DNA from: [Phialemoniopsis] sp. UDSM-2020
Lineage: Eukaryota > Ascomycota > Sordariomycetes > Thyridiales > Thyridiaceae
Reading direction: 5' to 3'
NCBI GenBank assembly: GCA_018873225.1
Contig: JAEILZ010000001.1
Location: 7,130,001 to 7,194,000 of the forward strand
DNA: 64,000 nucleotides
Shown: one piece after another, positions 1-9,844 of the stretch
Numbering within the stretch: the stretch's first letter is position 1
How the letters are laid out: every line of letters starts with the position of its first letter
Program-made: the position numbers and the translations under genes
The notes under the pieces: model-generated
Databases searched by the model: none
What the model saw: only the letters and a program-made list of their open reading frames with translations
Told to the model about the DNA's origin: nothing

Positions 1-170
1 GGCATACGGAGAGCAGTCAGCAGACTCAGACCTGCAGGGCCGCCGCCGACGCAGACAACATCGTAGATGTCGTCAACCTGGGGCGAGGTCGCAAATCCGC
101 GGCGCGACTGGGCCACAAAGCGACGGCTGCAGCTCCGGCAGATGAAGCACGACGTCTGTCTGGCCAGCAT
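1..170 (-). CDS. COQ6: COQ6-type ubiquinone biosynthesis FAD monooxygenase, N-terminal part (runs off window)
   Basis: Only the first 56 codons are in the window; the gene continues past position 1. The ATG is at 170-168 on the minus strand. The protein starts with a basic, Cys-rich, acid-free stretch (residues 1-30, MLARQTSCF then RR, SRRGFATS) that looks like a mitochondrial targeting peptide. A flavoprotein FAD-binding beta-alpha-beta motif follows (DVVCVGGGPAGLSLLTALR). A mitochondrial presequence directly followed by this dinucleotide-binding motif is typical of Coq6, the matrix-side hydroxylase acting on the benzoquinone ring in coenzyme Q synthesis. Other UbiH/Coq6-family monooxygenases cannot be fully excluded from so short a piece, but the mitochondrial leader favours Coq6. 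No intron is seen in this part. Confidence 0.8.
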   Translation of the reverse strand, partial: MLARQTSCFICRSCSRRFVAQSRRGFATSPQVDDIYDVVCVGGGPAGLSLLTALRM

Positions 171-922
171 GGTACCGTAAAGATCGATCGGGGCCGGTAT
201 GGGCGAGATCTGGCGCTTTTATTCGGATTGTTGGCTGCTTGTGAAGGTATCGCGGGCTTGCATTTGGAGGTGGGCCGTTTTTTTGGGGTTCGCCTAGCTC
301 AGGTGCAGGGGTTAATTGCATGTGTGATCCACCAATGCAGCTCCAAATTTCAACTACAATGTAAGTACATGTGCAATGATTAAACTTGAAACTGATTTCA
401 GCTTCAGAATCACACAATGACTCTTCCTACATAGCTATCTGATTTTTCTTTTCTTTTTTCTTCAAAATCAATCATGAACTTTTGGAGTTTCGAGAATTCT
501 ATAGCGAGCTGAGTATCGCAATGGCCTTAGAACAAGCAAATAGCGTCTACTAATGAGTGTCATTGAGAACAGACCTGGCTCTGAAGATAAGACCTGGAAC
601 TCATAGTCACCGGCGAGGGTGAAGATCACTGTGGTGTTGCGCAATCAACACCAGAGCGAATGGTCTGGACTAGAAGCATGTAATTGATTGCAGCATTGCG
701 GAACTGTCTCTGCCTTGGCAAAATTACTACCTAATTCGATAATCAAAAAGGGACAATTGCAGAAGCATACGGCCACACGCGAAGCCAAACATAAATCAGA
801 CATCGTTGCACAATGACCAAGGAACAAGGGTATTTCTGTCACTTCTCCAGTTCGGAAACCTGACCACCTCGGCCCCAGCGCTCCCAGCTCCACTGCTCCT
901 GAACACCGCAGCCCTGCGCTCC
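171..922. other. Intergenic: COQ6 promoter and PIL1-type 3' flank
   Basis: No convincing reading frame, tRNA or repeat is visible on either strand. It should hold the COQ6 promoter (minus strand) and the 3' untranslated end of the downstream eisosome gene. Confidence 0.5.
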
Positions 923-2199
923 TCATGCAGTCGCGGACGTCTCTGCTCCCCAAGTTAGCTTATAGGTAGAAAGGTTCAACAAGGGGAAACTAACCTGTAG
1001 TGGTGTGCGATGTCGTCCCCGCCGGGCTCTCGGTATCGACGACGCCACCGAGGGTTGCGTTCTCCTTTTGATGGTGGATGGAGCCGGTCTGAATCGACGA
1101 GGCATCGTCGTCATCCAGTCTGGGGCGCCACTCGCGCAGGTCATCCTCGGCGTCGTTCAAGATCTGACGGGCGGCCGATCCATGTGCGTAGCTGGGCCGC
1201 GTGTCGCCGGGGACCATGGGAGCGTCGTCGAGTAGCTTCAAGAGACGTCGACCGTGGCGCGCGAGGATGATTTGTTTCTCGGCGCGCTCAATCGTGGCGG
1301 CGAACTCGGCTTCGTACGCCTCCTTCATCTTTTGGCGAGTCTAGGGGCAAGTGGGTCAGCGGGACTGTGATCACGAAGAGGCAAGTTGAACGGGCGAGCT
1401 GCGGTCCTTACAATGTTGGTCAACTGGGCCTCTGCGACAAGGTTTTCTGCCTCGGCCCTAACAAGCTCCTGCTCGAGAATGACCAGCCTCGGGCTTTGGG
1501 GCTCCTTCGCCTTGAGCTTCGCGATCTCGTCGGCAATCTTGTCCTTGCCGTCGCGACTCGGCTGGACGCTCTTCTCGGTGTTGCGAATGGCCTTGAGGAC
1601 GCCCCGGCTGTCGTCGAGGGCGTGGGCGTAGTTGTCCTCTTGCTCGCCGATCTCACTGAGGACGACGCCAATCTTGTCGCTGAGGTCCGAGATGGACTCG
1701 TCGGCCGTCTGCTCGCCCCATTCGGACAGCTGAGTGGCAATGGACAGGCGCTCCTTGGCGGCAGCTTCGTGGGCCGAGATGAGGTTGTTCTCCGACTTGA
1801 TCAGGCGGTACAGCTTTTTGGACAGCTCGGGCTGGGTCGTGCCACGCAGCGACGAGAAGGAGAAGGCCTTGCGACCGGCGGTCGAGGTACCTTGGCTCTT
1901 GTTCGAGCGTACAGAGAGTGCGCGGTTCCTGGCATCATGTCAGCACAATCGTCCCGGGAGACTCTATACGGGTGTGCCAAGCGAAGTGAGAAGAGGAAGA
2001 GGACGAGGGCAAACAGTACAAGGGCGAAGAAGGAGCAAGATGCTGCTCAGAGCTCTTTCGCGACAGCCAGCCAGACATATCTCGGTCACTGTGCAGCTGT
2101 GTCTACCTGTTCCTTGTCCTGGTGCAGTCTGTCGCGAGGGCGAGAGATCCAAAGTGCTTGGGGGAACAGATGCGAAAAGAAAAGACACGAAGCTTACAT
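923..2199 (-). CDS. Pil1/Lsp1-family eisosome core component (BAR domain)
   Basis: Encodes 294 aa in four coding exons on the minus strand: 2199-2198 (only AT of the start codon), 1928-1412, 1340-995 and 942-923. The start codon is split by an intron: AT, donor GTAAGC at 2197, acceptor CCAG ending at 1929, then G and AAC CGC GCA. This yields the conserved N-terminus MNRALSVRSNK. The BAR-domain body is clearly Pil1/Lsp1-like: SLRGTTQPELSKKL, LSIATQLSEWGEQ, SVQPSRDGKDKIADEI, LEQELVRAEAENLVAEAQL, and AATIERAEKQI then LLDDAPMVPGDTRPSY. Family members coat furrow-like plasma-membrane invaginations (eisosomes) and respond to sphingolipid bases via Pkh kinases. The last intron (994-943, branch GCTAAC, acceptor CAG) leads to a 20-nt exon ending ETSATA. 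Without that splice the protein would stop one residue after the donor. Fungi often have two paralogues; I cannot say which this is. Confidence 0.9.
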
Positions 2200-3239
2200 T
2201 GTGTCACACTACACGTCTGTATTGACGATGATGTTCTTGCTGTATACTTTGAGTAAGGCAATGCCCGGTCAATGTGCAGTGCTCCTTCTAGGATTACGGA
2301 TATACAGAGGTAATCTGTCGATATCGCGGGGAAATGACGGTTTTTGGGGGTTTGACAGGCAGGAGCAGCATTACATGCACGAGCTTTAAAGGGATCGAAG
2401 AAAAGGTGATGGTTCAGCTACGTACGACTTGGACTCGGGATGGGCGGGAGCTGCCAGCCTCACACAGGGCACCAAGCAAGTGACACCAGAGGGAGAGCAC
2501 GACAAGAGCCACCAGCGGGCTGGCTGGTGACGTCTGCTGGGACCCAAATCATCGCAATTCTCCTCAGACTAACGAAATGGTAAAGCTACTTACTATCTGC
2601 TGGTCCATCCATCCATTAGCATTTCACGCCGCCCCGCATGTTTTCTTGACTTGTCTTGGGACGGAAGCTTCCATGTGATCGTGAACACACCTGAACTGGC
2701 TTGTACCTTTTTGGTTGCTAACATATAGGAATAACCGTGACAATCGCTGGAAATGAAGCGGAATCTCTACGGCGGAGAGGAGTATGCCAAAAGGGAAAAA
2801 AGGAAAGACAAAAAACAATGATATCAACCTTGGGAAAATGCTACACCAGCCAGTGTCTTCGCTTTGCATGGACGTAGATCAGATGTACTACATTTTTGGG
2901 GAATCACCAGCAATGACGAAGTGGGAAACGCCATGACATCATGGCTCAGAGCTGTCGGGCGGCTGCCCCACCAGCATCCGCACCTCTGCCCCGAGCTTCT
3001 GATCGAGCTGACACAGCACCCTCTCGCTTTGCACTGGTGAAGAGAGGCTGGTGTTATTAGACTGGTTGAAATTAAGATATTTGATGTTCTTCCCCACAAG
3101 ATTGTTGCGATAAGCTAAACCGACAAGTAAAATGCCCTCGTAACTATGTATTATTCGACAAAACGTTGCAATGATGTATCTGTTTGTGTACTCTGTACGT
3201 CCCACACCTCGAATGTTTAACATGCTCGTCCCCAGCTGG
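2200..3239. other. Intergenic: PIL1-type leader, and 3' flank of the His-rich gene
   Basis: The part next to 2199 is the 5' leader and promoter of the Pil1-family gene. The rest is AT-richer and has no recognised gene. One exception is a short GC3-rich open segment on the minus strand (3033-2939), listed separately. Confidence 0.5.
2939..3033 (-). other. Orphan coding-like segment, possible terminal exon
   Basis: On the minus strand, a splice-acceptor-like TTCACCAG (ends 3034) is followed by a 31-codon open stretch ending in TGA at 2941-2939. Third codon positions are overwhelmingly G or C, while both flanks are AT-rich. It contains CQLDQKLGAEVRMLVGQPP. I found no convincing upstream exon or start codon and do not recognise the peptide. 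It could be the last exon of a small gene, a gene fragment, or chance. Confidence 0.2.
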
Positions 3240-3473
3240 CTAGACGTAATGGGTCCGGCTGGACCGCTCAATCACCACAGGCCCGCTTGATCTGTAGCTC
3301 GTGCCACTGGCCCTCGGGCTGTGGTGATGGTGATGATGGCTGTGGTGAGATCGCCTAGCCGAGTTGTAGCTGGCCCGGGGTGCGGCGGACCGGTGGTAAT
3401 GGTCGCGGTGCCGCGCCGGAATGATCTCTTCGTGGTAGTAGTATTGCCGCTTGGGCTCGGCCGTGAAACACAT
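3240..3473 (-). CDS. Small histidine-rich conserved-type hypothetical protein
   Basis: A 77-aa intronless frame starting at ATG 3473-3471 (MCFTAEPKRQYYYHEEIIPA) and stopping at 3240. The middle is unusually rich in His (HHSHHHHHHS around residues 43-52), with Arg, Ser and Tyr. The end is VVIERSSRTHYV. There is no signal peptide, membrane segment or known domain. The layout (MC start, YY..E..IP.RH near the N-terminus, basic His/Ser/Arg body) resembles short uncharacterised proteins I associate with filamentous ascomycetes, but I cannot name a function. The His run could bind metal or be simple low-complexity sequence. The same frame is open further upstream but has no earlier ATG, so the MCF start is chosen. 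Confidence 0.6.
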   Translation of the reverse strand: MCFTAEPKRQYYYHEEIIPARHRDHYHRSAAPRASYNSARRSHHSHHHHHHSPRASGTSYRSSGPVVIERSSRTHYV

Positions 3474-4526
3474 CGTAGATGCGGAGGCTGTGTTGTCGCG
3501 TGACGGATGACGAAGAAGCACTGACGTCGTAGATAATTGATAGCTTTGGTATCTTAATCACAGTGTAAGTGTCGGCAAAAAGCACACAAGTAGAGGCCTA
3601 TCGTTGAGCAAATGAACGCTGATGAGAGAAGATATGATATGGTGAGGAAGCAAGGACAAGGCAGGAGGGATACCGCCTTCATTTATTAGCCTTGGAGGAC
3701 ATTTATTTAGATTTTGTTGCCGTCACCTCAGGCATGGAGTGATGAGGGTTGCACACCTCACCAGAGACAGCCGGGCGCTCCCACTAACTAGGCACGCCCG
3801 GCTCGGGTCAGCGAGCTGCGCCGCCATGACCAGGTTCTGACCCATGCCATCCATGCATCCACGTTAACATTGTCGACATGGGACAGGGATGACCTGCAGC
3901 GCCCGGCTTTGAAAAACCAGTGCGTAACCTGGCTCGGCACCCTGGAAGCAGACTGCAACCTGTGAGTTTGCCTTTCTGGCCATCAAGATTTTAGCATCGG
4001 AAACCTCGATCTTGCATATACCTATATTACCAAAGGCAGTTCCATCTCGTATAGGGACCCCCACTAGGTGGCAGATTTCAGGGTCCTAAGGAGCTTTCCT
4101 TGGTCACCCTCCACTCGGGACTGCCCGGTCCACCTTGGTCATGGGATGTCTGAGCCTGTTTTATTAGCATGGCAGCCAGCCATTATGTAAAGTAGCTCGC
4201 GTTAGGTCAAAGGCAACGCAACGCGAAAACCTCGGACCCTGCCTAACAAGTTTCTTCCTCTGATGCAACCGCGGTGTACGAGGAATTCGTATTAGGGTGC
4301 TCTCCGGCGTTTTTGTGGCGAGCACGAGGCGCGGTAAGTGGGCTTGAAGAGGTGTGGCGGCTGAGTGGAAGTCAACCGAGGAAATCAGGGTTTGGAGGGC
4401 TCAATGCAGGAGCGGCATGCTCCGATTCATATAATACGTTGCGATAGCTTGGCCATCCTTTTGGCCTCTTGTGGTCTATGATACAGCAAAACACAAATGT
4501 CACTACCTCTTTTATGATCCGCCTCT
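3474..4526. other. Intergenic: promoter of the His-rich gene and OST1 3' flank
   Basis: About 1 kb without a supportable gene. Short open frames here have no codon bias and no recognisable motif. No repeat or RNA gene was seen. Confidence 0.5.
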
Positions 4527-6153
4527 TCATTTCTTCGTAGAGAACTTAAGGTTCACGCCTCCAACCAGCCAGGCAGCAACCAGGACTCCCACCGTGCTTG
4601 TAAAAACGAGGATAGGCTTGCGCAGGCTGGCAAGCAGAGAATAGTCGTAAGTGATGATGAGTTCCCGGTCCCGGACATCATCGACCAAATTACGCGCCTT
4701 GAGGGTGACGGATGTCCGCCCCGCAGTATCAAGGTAGCTGTTGCGCACTCCGACGGTCGCCTCGGTAATCGAAGATGTGGGAATGGACGTGAAGAACTTG
4801 ACGTTCCTGTGGGTGGGCGATGGGGTTAGCACGCGAATATTCGAAACTAATTGGGGTCATGAACACAAAACTCACTCGGCTCCTTCCGGCAGCAGGACCT
4901 GCACGCGGACCTGCTCGTACTCGACACCCTCGGCCTGCTTGGGGCCCTCGAGGAAGGGAACATTCAGGACGTAGCTGCTGCCCGACACCCGGCGGAGGAA
5001 GTTCTTGGCGTCCGAGTTCCAGCCGATGGTGAAGGGGTACTTCCAGCCGCCAAACACCGGGTAGCGAGGCTTGATCTCGAGCAGTGCCTCGCGCTTGTTG
5101 CTCCGGAAGCGCGACGTCGACACGTTGCCAATGGCATCGGTATAGTATGCGTCGGCACTGCCCACGCGCAGGGGGAACCGCAGCTCCTTGAGGGCCGAGG
5201 TGGCAGGGTTGTAGTAGGCCTGCTGGGCCCACTTGACGCGGTTGAAGAGGGTCGACAGGTTGGCGCCACGGTGGTACAGCTCGTAGCGCTCCTCAAAGGC
5301 GACGTTGCCGCCCCAGTGGCTGACCTCGATGTCCCTCTCGAGGTGAGAAACGTGGCTGACGGGCTTGGTGAACTCGAAGCGCACCTGGACGGGGTGGCTG
5401 GCGCCGGCGGGCTTCTTGTCAAAGGGCCCGTAGATGAGCTTGGAGCCCTGCTTCTGCGGGAACTCCTTGACATCCCCAGAGCCGGGGAGCTTTGTGTAGT
5501 CGGGGATGTTGCCCGATGAGAACTTGACCTCGGTCTTTTGCTTGGTCGTGTCGTAGACGGACTGGCAGTAGGCGGAGAAGGAGTAGGCGAGGAACTGCTG
5601 CTCGTCCTGGGCGATAGACACGGGGAGGGGCGAGTAGGCGCGCAGGTAGTAGTAGGAGATGCCTAGGGTCTGCTGACCGCCGGCCTTGAGAGGGGCGGGA
5701 AGGCGGATGCGGTAGTACTGGATGTCACTGGATCGACAGAGGAGGAAATGTCAGTGAAAATGAGCAGACAGGAACTCGAAGGAGTGTAGTGCGCTCCCAC
5801 CTTGTAGGATCAAACTCGACAGCATCGACGCCAAATGGACCGGCATTGGCGTCCTTGCGGTCCTTTACCTCGATCCCGCCGAGGCGGGACATCTGGTCCG
5901 CGGTAAAAGGCAGGTAGTATTCATCCTGGGGCTTGGAGTCGGTGTTCTCGATGAGCACGTTGATCGACTCCTTGACGTAGTTCTTCTCGAGCGAGATGAC
6001 GTGGACGAGATTGGCATTCTTGAAGACCTGGGCGGGCTTGAAGGTCGTGGGCAGCTTGGCCTGTGATGAGTCGGGGGCCGCCTGAGCGGCAGTGATGGGT
6101 GTGACGAGAGAAACGAGGGAGAGCAAGGCCGGGAGGAGCGCCGAGGTCCTCAT
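4527..6153 (-). CDS. OST1: Oligosaccharyltransferase subunit Ost1 (ribophorin I)
   Basis: Encodes 494 aa in three exons: 6153-5801, 5727-4876 and 4806-4527. Introns have donors GTGGGA and GTGAGT and acceptors CAG. The N-terminus is a signal peptide (MRTSALLPALLSLVSLVTP, then ITAAQA). The ribophorin I lumenal domain follows, with segments such as RDIEVSHWGGNVAFEERYEL and PRYPVFGGWKYPFTIGW. Near the C-terminus is one membrane span (about residues 465-485, PILVFTSTVGVLVAAWLVGG) with a short basic tail. Ost1 is an ER membrane subunit of the oligosaccharyltransferase complex, which moves the lipid-linked glycan onto Asn in N-X-S/T sites. Length matches the family (yeast about 476 aa). The gene is divergent from hexokinase. 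Confidence 0.95.
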
Positions 6154-7311
6154 CTTGCCAGACACGCGGCGGGTGAGCGCTTCTTCTTTTTGCAAAAGGG
6201 ACCGAACAGGAAAGGCGAAGCTGCTCAATTTGTCGAATTGACTCTGGTTGAGATGAGACTGGGGAGCATTCAATCCATCTGCGAGTTATTCGTCGTCGCC
6301 ACTACTGTGTAGGCAAGGTGTGGTGGTGTATGTGTATGGAGTACTGGCTGGGTCTGTATTAGACAGCTTGCATCAAAAAAAGCTTACGTTGCTGGATTGG
6401 ATGGATGCGCTTCCAGCTGTTGCCAAGCCCGTGCGCCGCGCCAACCCCTGTCCTTAGCGGATTCGGTCCAGACTTGAAAGTGGCCCAAGCTCAATGGAGT
6501 TCGCTGGTCGTCATGGCTCCAGCTGTTAGCTACGCGAATCCATTGCTAATACCGAGTCGGCCGCCGGCAGAGGGGCGTGGCCCTGCTCTCGTGCCCCTCG
6601 TCCTAGTCCCGCCTTCGTCATAGTTTGAAGAGCTGTTTGAACAGCTAGTCTACCTACTCAGTAAGCTGTAGCTATCGTCGACCCAAGTTAACGCAACGAA
6701 GAGCTCTCAAACATTTTTGTGAATCGCCCAGGAAGCAATCCCACATGGAAATAAGTCTCAAGAGTAGTTGTAATACCTAGCTGAGTTCCTGTATCGAGTA
6801 CTTAAGAACAAAGATTGAGTTTTGGAATTGACAACACCATCCTTTGCATCGACTGACTGCCCTAACTCATAAGCACCAGGGCCACTAGGCGGCCTTTTTT
6901 TTGACTTTGCTCTGCTCGGATTTGATAGATTCGGCCCACCCACAGCATCAGTTATTTGCTTCTCTGCTCACATAAAGCTCAATTCTGATCTGAGACTGGC
7001 TGTCTTAACCCAGGTCTGCCAAATCCCACACATTCCCAGGTCACCCCCCCCACACCAGCCAGCACACCAGCTCAAGCTCCAATTGTTACCACCAGACTGC
7101 AGACGGTCTCGTTCGTTAGTAGGTCATTGGCTTGGCCCTTGTCACCGACTTTGTCCCCCAGCTCCATCAACCTGCCCAACCTTTTCACGTCTTCACGTAT
7201 CACCATCATCCACCCTCTGAGACTACTTTGCTTGGATACTCAATGATATCGCTTTACTATTTGGCTCGTTCTTATCTTCTCAACCATCTAGCTACCTAGG
7301 TACTTCTCACA
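6154..7311. promoter_or_regulatory. Divergent promoter region OST1 / hexokinase
   Basis: A 1.16-kb gap between two start codons pointing away from each other. The hexokinase side (about 7020-7311) is pyrimidine-rich (CCCCCCCACACC, many TC tracts), as is common in fungal core promoters and leaders. I see no clear TATA box or named operator and no gene. Confidence 0.6.
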
Positions 7312-9682
7312 ATGGTCGGACTAGGCCCCAAGAAACCGCCCTCGCGCAAGGGCACAGGTATGTGACATGCCCATAGACACCCTCATTTTATCTCTTTGAT
7401 GGCACTTGCAAAGTGTCCAAGACACCCTATGGTGCCGAGCATTGCATCTTATTCAGAGCACGAATCCCCGTAAGCGCTGCCTTCGAGGCACGCGCAGCTT
7501 TACACAAGTCACATCAATCACATCGAGGGGCTAGTGTCACTCAACACTTCTGCACTTTATAGCCAGTCGTGATAAGTGAGCCGTTCATGCATGTGTCACC
7601 CTCCCTCGGTCTGCTGGACTCTTGGGCGGCAAGGCTGGAAGCCAGAGAAGTGGTGGGATGGGTGCTTGTTTTGCTGTTTCCTTATCAATGTTCAACCAGA
7701 AGTTCAAAAGTTTGCCCTGCTTTGCGGGTGCTACATCTCGTCTTCACTGTTGTGAACGGATTCACTCTGGAAAGACTCAAGTGAGCGAAAGGTGAACTAC
7801 AAAGTGAACCTTCGAGTGAATTGTCCCAAAAGGAAAACCAGCAAAAGAAGAAAAATCACCCTCCTGCCTAGTCCCAGCTGCGCTGCCCTTCTCTACCATG
7901 TCCCTTTCATCTCTGTATGACCAGCTTCCGTCTGGCTTCCGAACCCGCACCCATCAACACACGTACCACCATCACGACCATACCAACATGGGCAAGCCTT
8001 GCAATATGCATTTCCTCCGCGACAAGATACTAATTTATCCGTCACAGGCTCGCTGGCAGATGTGCCCAAGGACCTCCTCAAGGAGGTTGAGCAACTGGAG
8101 AGGCTGTTCTCTGTTGACACTGCCAAGCTCAAGCAAATCACCGATCACTTTATCAAGGAGCTCGAGAAGGGACTCAGCGTCGAGGGGGGTAGTATCGTGA
8201 GTCCTCTCCGCTCCCCCATTGGTAAACACCTAGGCAATTTGGCGCATCTGACTGGCCCAAATAGCCCATGAACCCGACCTGGGTCATGTCGTTCCCCGAT
8301 GGATACGAGACTGGCACCTTCCTGGCCCTCGACATGGGCGGCACCAACCTCCGTGTCTGCGAGATTACCCTTACCGACCAAAAGTCTGAATTCGACATCA
8401 TCCAGTCCAAGTACCGGATGCCCGAGGAGCTCAAGTCAGGCGAGTCCGAGGAGCTGTGGGAGTACATTGCCGACTGCCTCCACCAGTTCATCGAAACGCA
8501 CCACGGAGAGGCCAACCACCCGGAGAAGCTTCCCCTCGGTTTCACCTTTTCCTATCCCGCCACCCAAAACTACATCGACGAGGGCATCCTGCAGCGCTGG
8601 ACCAAGGGCTTCGACATTGCCGGTGTCGAGGGTAAGAACGTCGTGCCCATGTTCGAAGACGCCCTGAAGCGCCGTGTATGTTTGACTACTACCTCTCCGC
8701 TCATGCTCGTGACTGACATCACAAAACAACATAGGGCGTGCCCATCAAGCTCTCGGCCTTGATCAATGACACGACCGGCACCCTAATCGCGTCGGCCTAC
8801 ACAGACACGAAGATGAAGATTGGCTGCATCTTTGGCACCGGCTGCAATGCCGCCTACATGGAGGACTGTGGTTCCATCCCCAAGCTGGCCCACATGAACC
8901 TGCCTCCCGAGACCCCCATGGCCATCAACTGCGAGTGGGGCGCTTTTGACAACGAGCATAAGGTGCTGCCTCGCACCCCCTACGACATCATCATCGACAA
9001 GGACTCGCCCCGTCCGGGCCAGCAGGCCTTTGAGAAGATGATTGCCGGTCTCTACCTTGGCGAGATCTTCCGCCTCATCATGGTCGACCTGCACGACAAC
9101 CACGAGACCCACATCTTTGAGGGCCAGGACATTGCCAAGCTCCGCCGGGCCTACTCGCTGGATTCGTCCTTCCTCTCGGCGATTGAAGAGTAAGTCGGCA
9201 CCTGCGAAACCCACCTACAGCGTTCATAGGCCGCATATTTGCTGACCGTTGCCTCTAGCGACCCGTTTGAGAACCTGCAAGAGACGTTTGATCTCTTCCA
9301 GCACAAGCTGGGCATCAGCCCCAACCTGCCCGAGCTCGAGCTGATCCGCAAGACGGCCGAGCTGATTGGTACCCGCGCGGCCCGCCTGTCGGCCTGCGGT
9401 GTTGCTGCCATCTGCAAGAAGAAGGGCTACGAGAGCTGCCACGTCGGCGCCGACGGCTCCGTCTTCAACAAGTACCCCCACTTCAAGGCGCGCGGCGCCC
9501 AGGCCCTGCGCGAGATCCTCGACTGGCCCGACAAGAAGAACAAGAAGGAGGAGGACCCCATCGAGATCCTGGCCGCCGAGGACGGCAGCGGTGTCGGCGC
9601 CGCCCTCATCGCCGCCCTCACGCTCAAGCGGGTGAACCAGGGCAACATGCACGGCATCCTCCACCCCGAGAACTTCAAGTAG
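7312..9682 (+). CDS. Hexokinase (HxkA-type)
   Basis: Encodes 494 aa in five exons: 7312-7357, 8048-8196, 8265-8675, 8735-9189 and 9259-9682. The N-terminus MVGLGPKKPPSRKG is characteristic of filamentous-fungal hexokinase. The phosphate-1 motif LDMGGTNLRV is near residue 86, the sugar-binding stretch GFTFSYPATQNYID near 158, and the catalytic Asp in ALINDTTGTL is about residue 214. The adenosine-side motif VGADGSVFNKYPHF and the C-terminal EDGSGVGAALIAALTLKR are intact, so the enzyme should be active in the first step of glycolysis and may take part in glucose sensing. The first intron is very long (690 nt) and falls after codon 15. It converges with RMT2, with 162 bases between the stop codons. 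Glucokinase is less likely given the strong HxkA-like sequence. Confidence 0.95.
7358..8047 (+). other. Long first intron of hexokinase
   Basis: Runs from donor GTATGT (7358) to acceptor CACAG (ends 8047) and is about ten times the usual intron size here. It separates the first 15 codons from the rest. No ATG in frame with exon 2 lies inside it. A T/C-rich stretch near 7860-7990 could be an internal promoter or leader. Confidence 0.8.
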
Positions 9683-9844
9683 ATCCATCCGTTTCGGCTC
9701 ACACTGGTTCTGGTCACTTGTGGAGGCGGGCCGTGGAGAAAAGGAGAAGGCGTACTTGGGTGCATATTGAAGGTGAGCAACTGTATATGGAAAGACAGGC
9801 CCACAGCACCCACGCGGACCTCTAGCAGATTTCTTGTCCGTTCT

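Noticed and set aside
8174..9214. Open frames on the minus strand opposite hexokinase
   Set aside because: Antisense shadows of the hexokinase exons.
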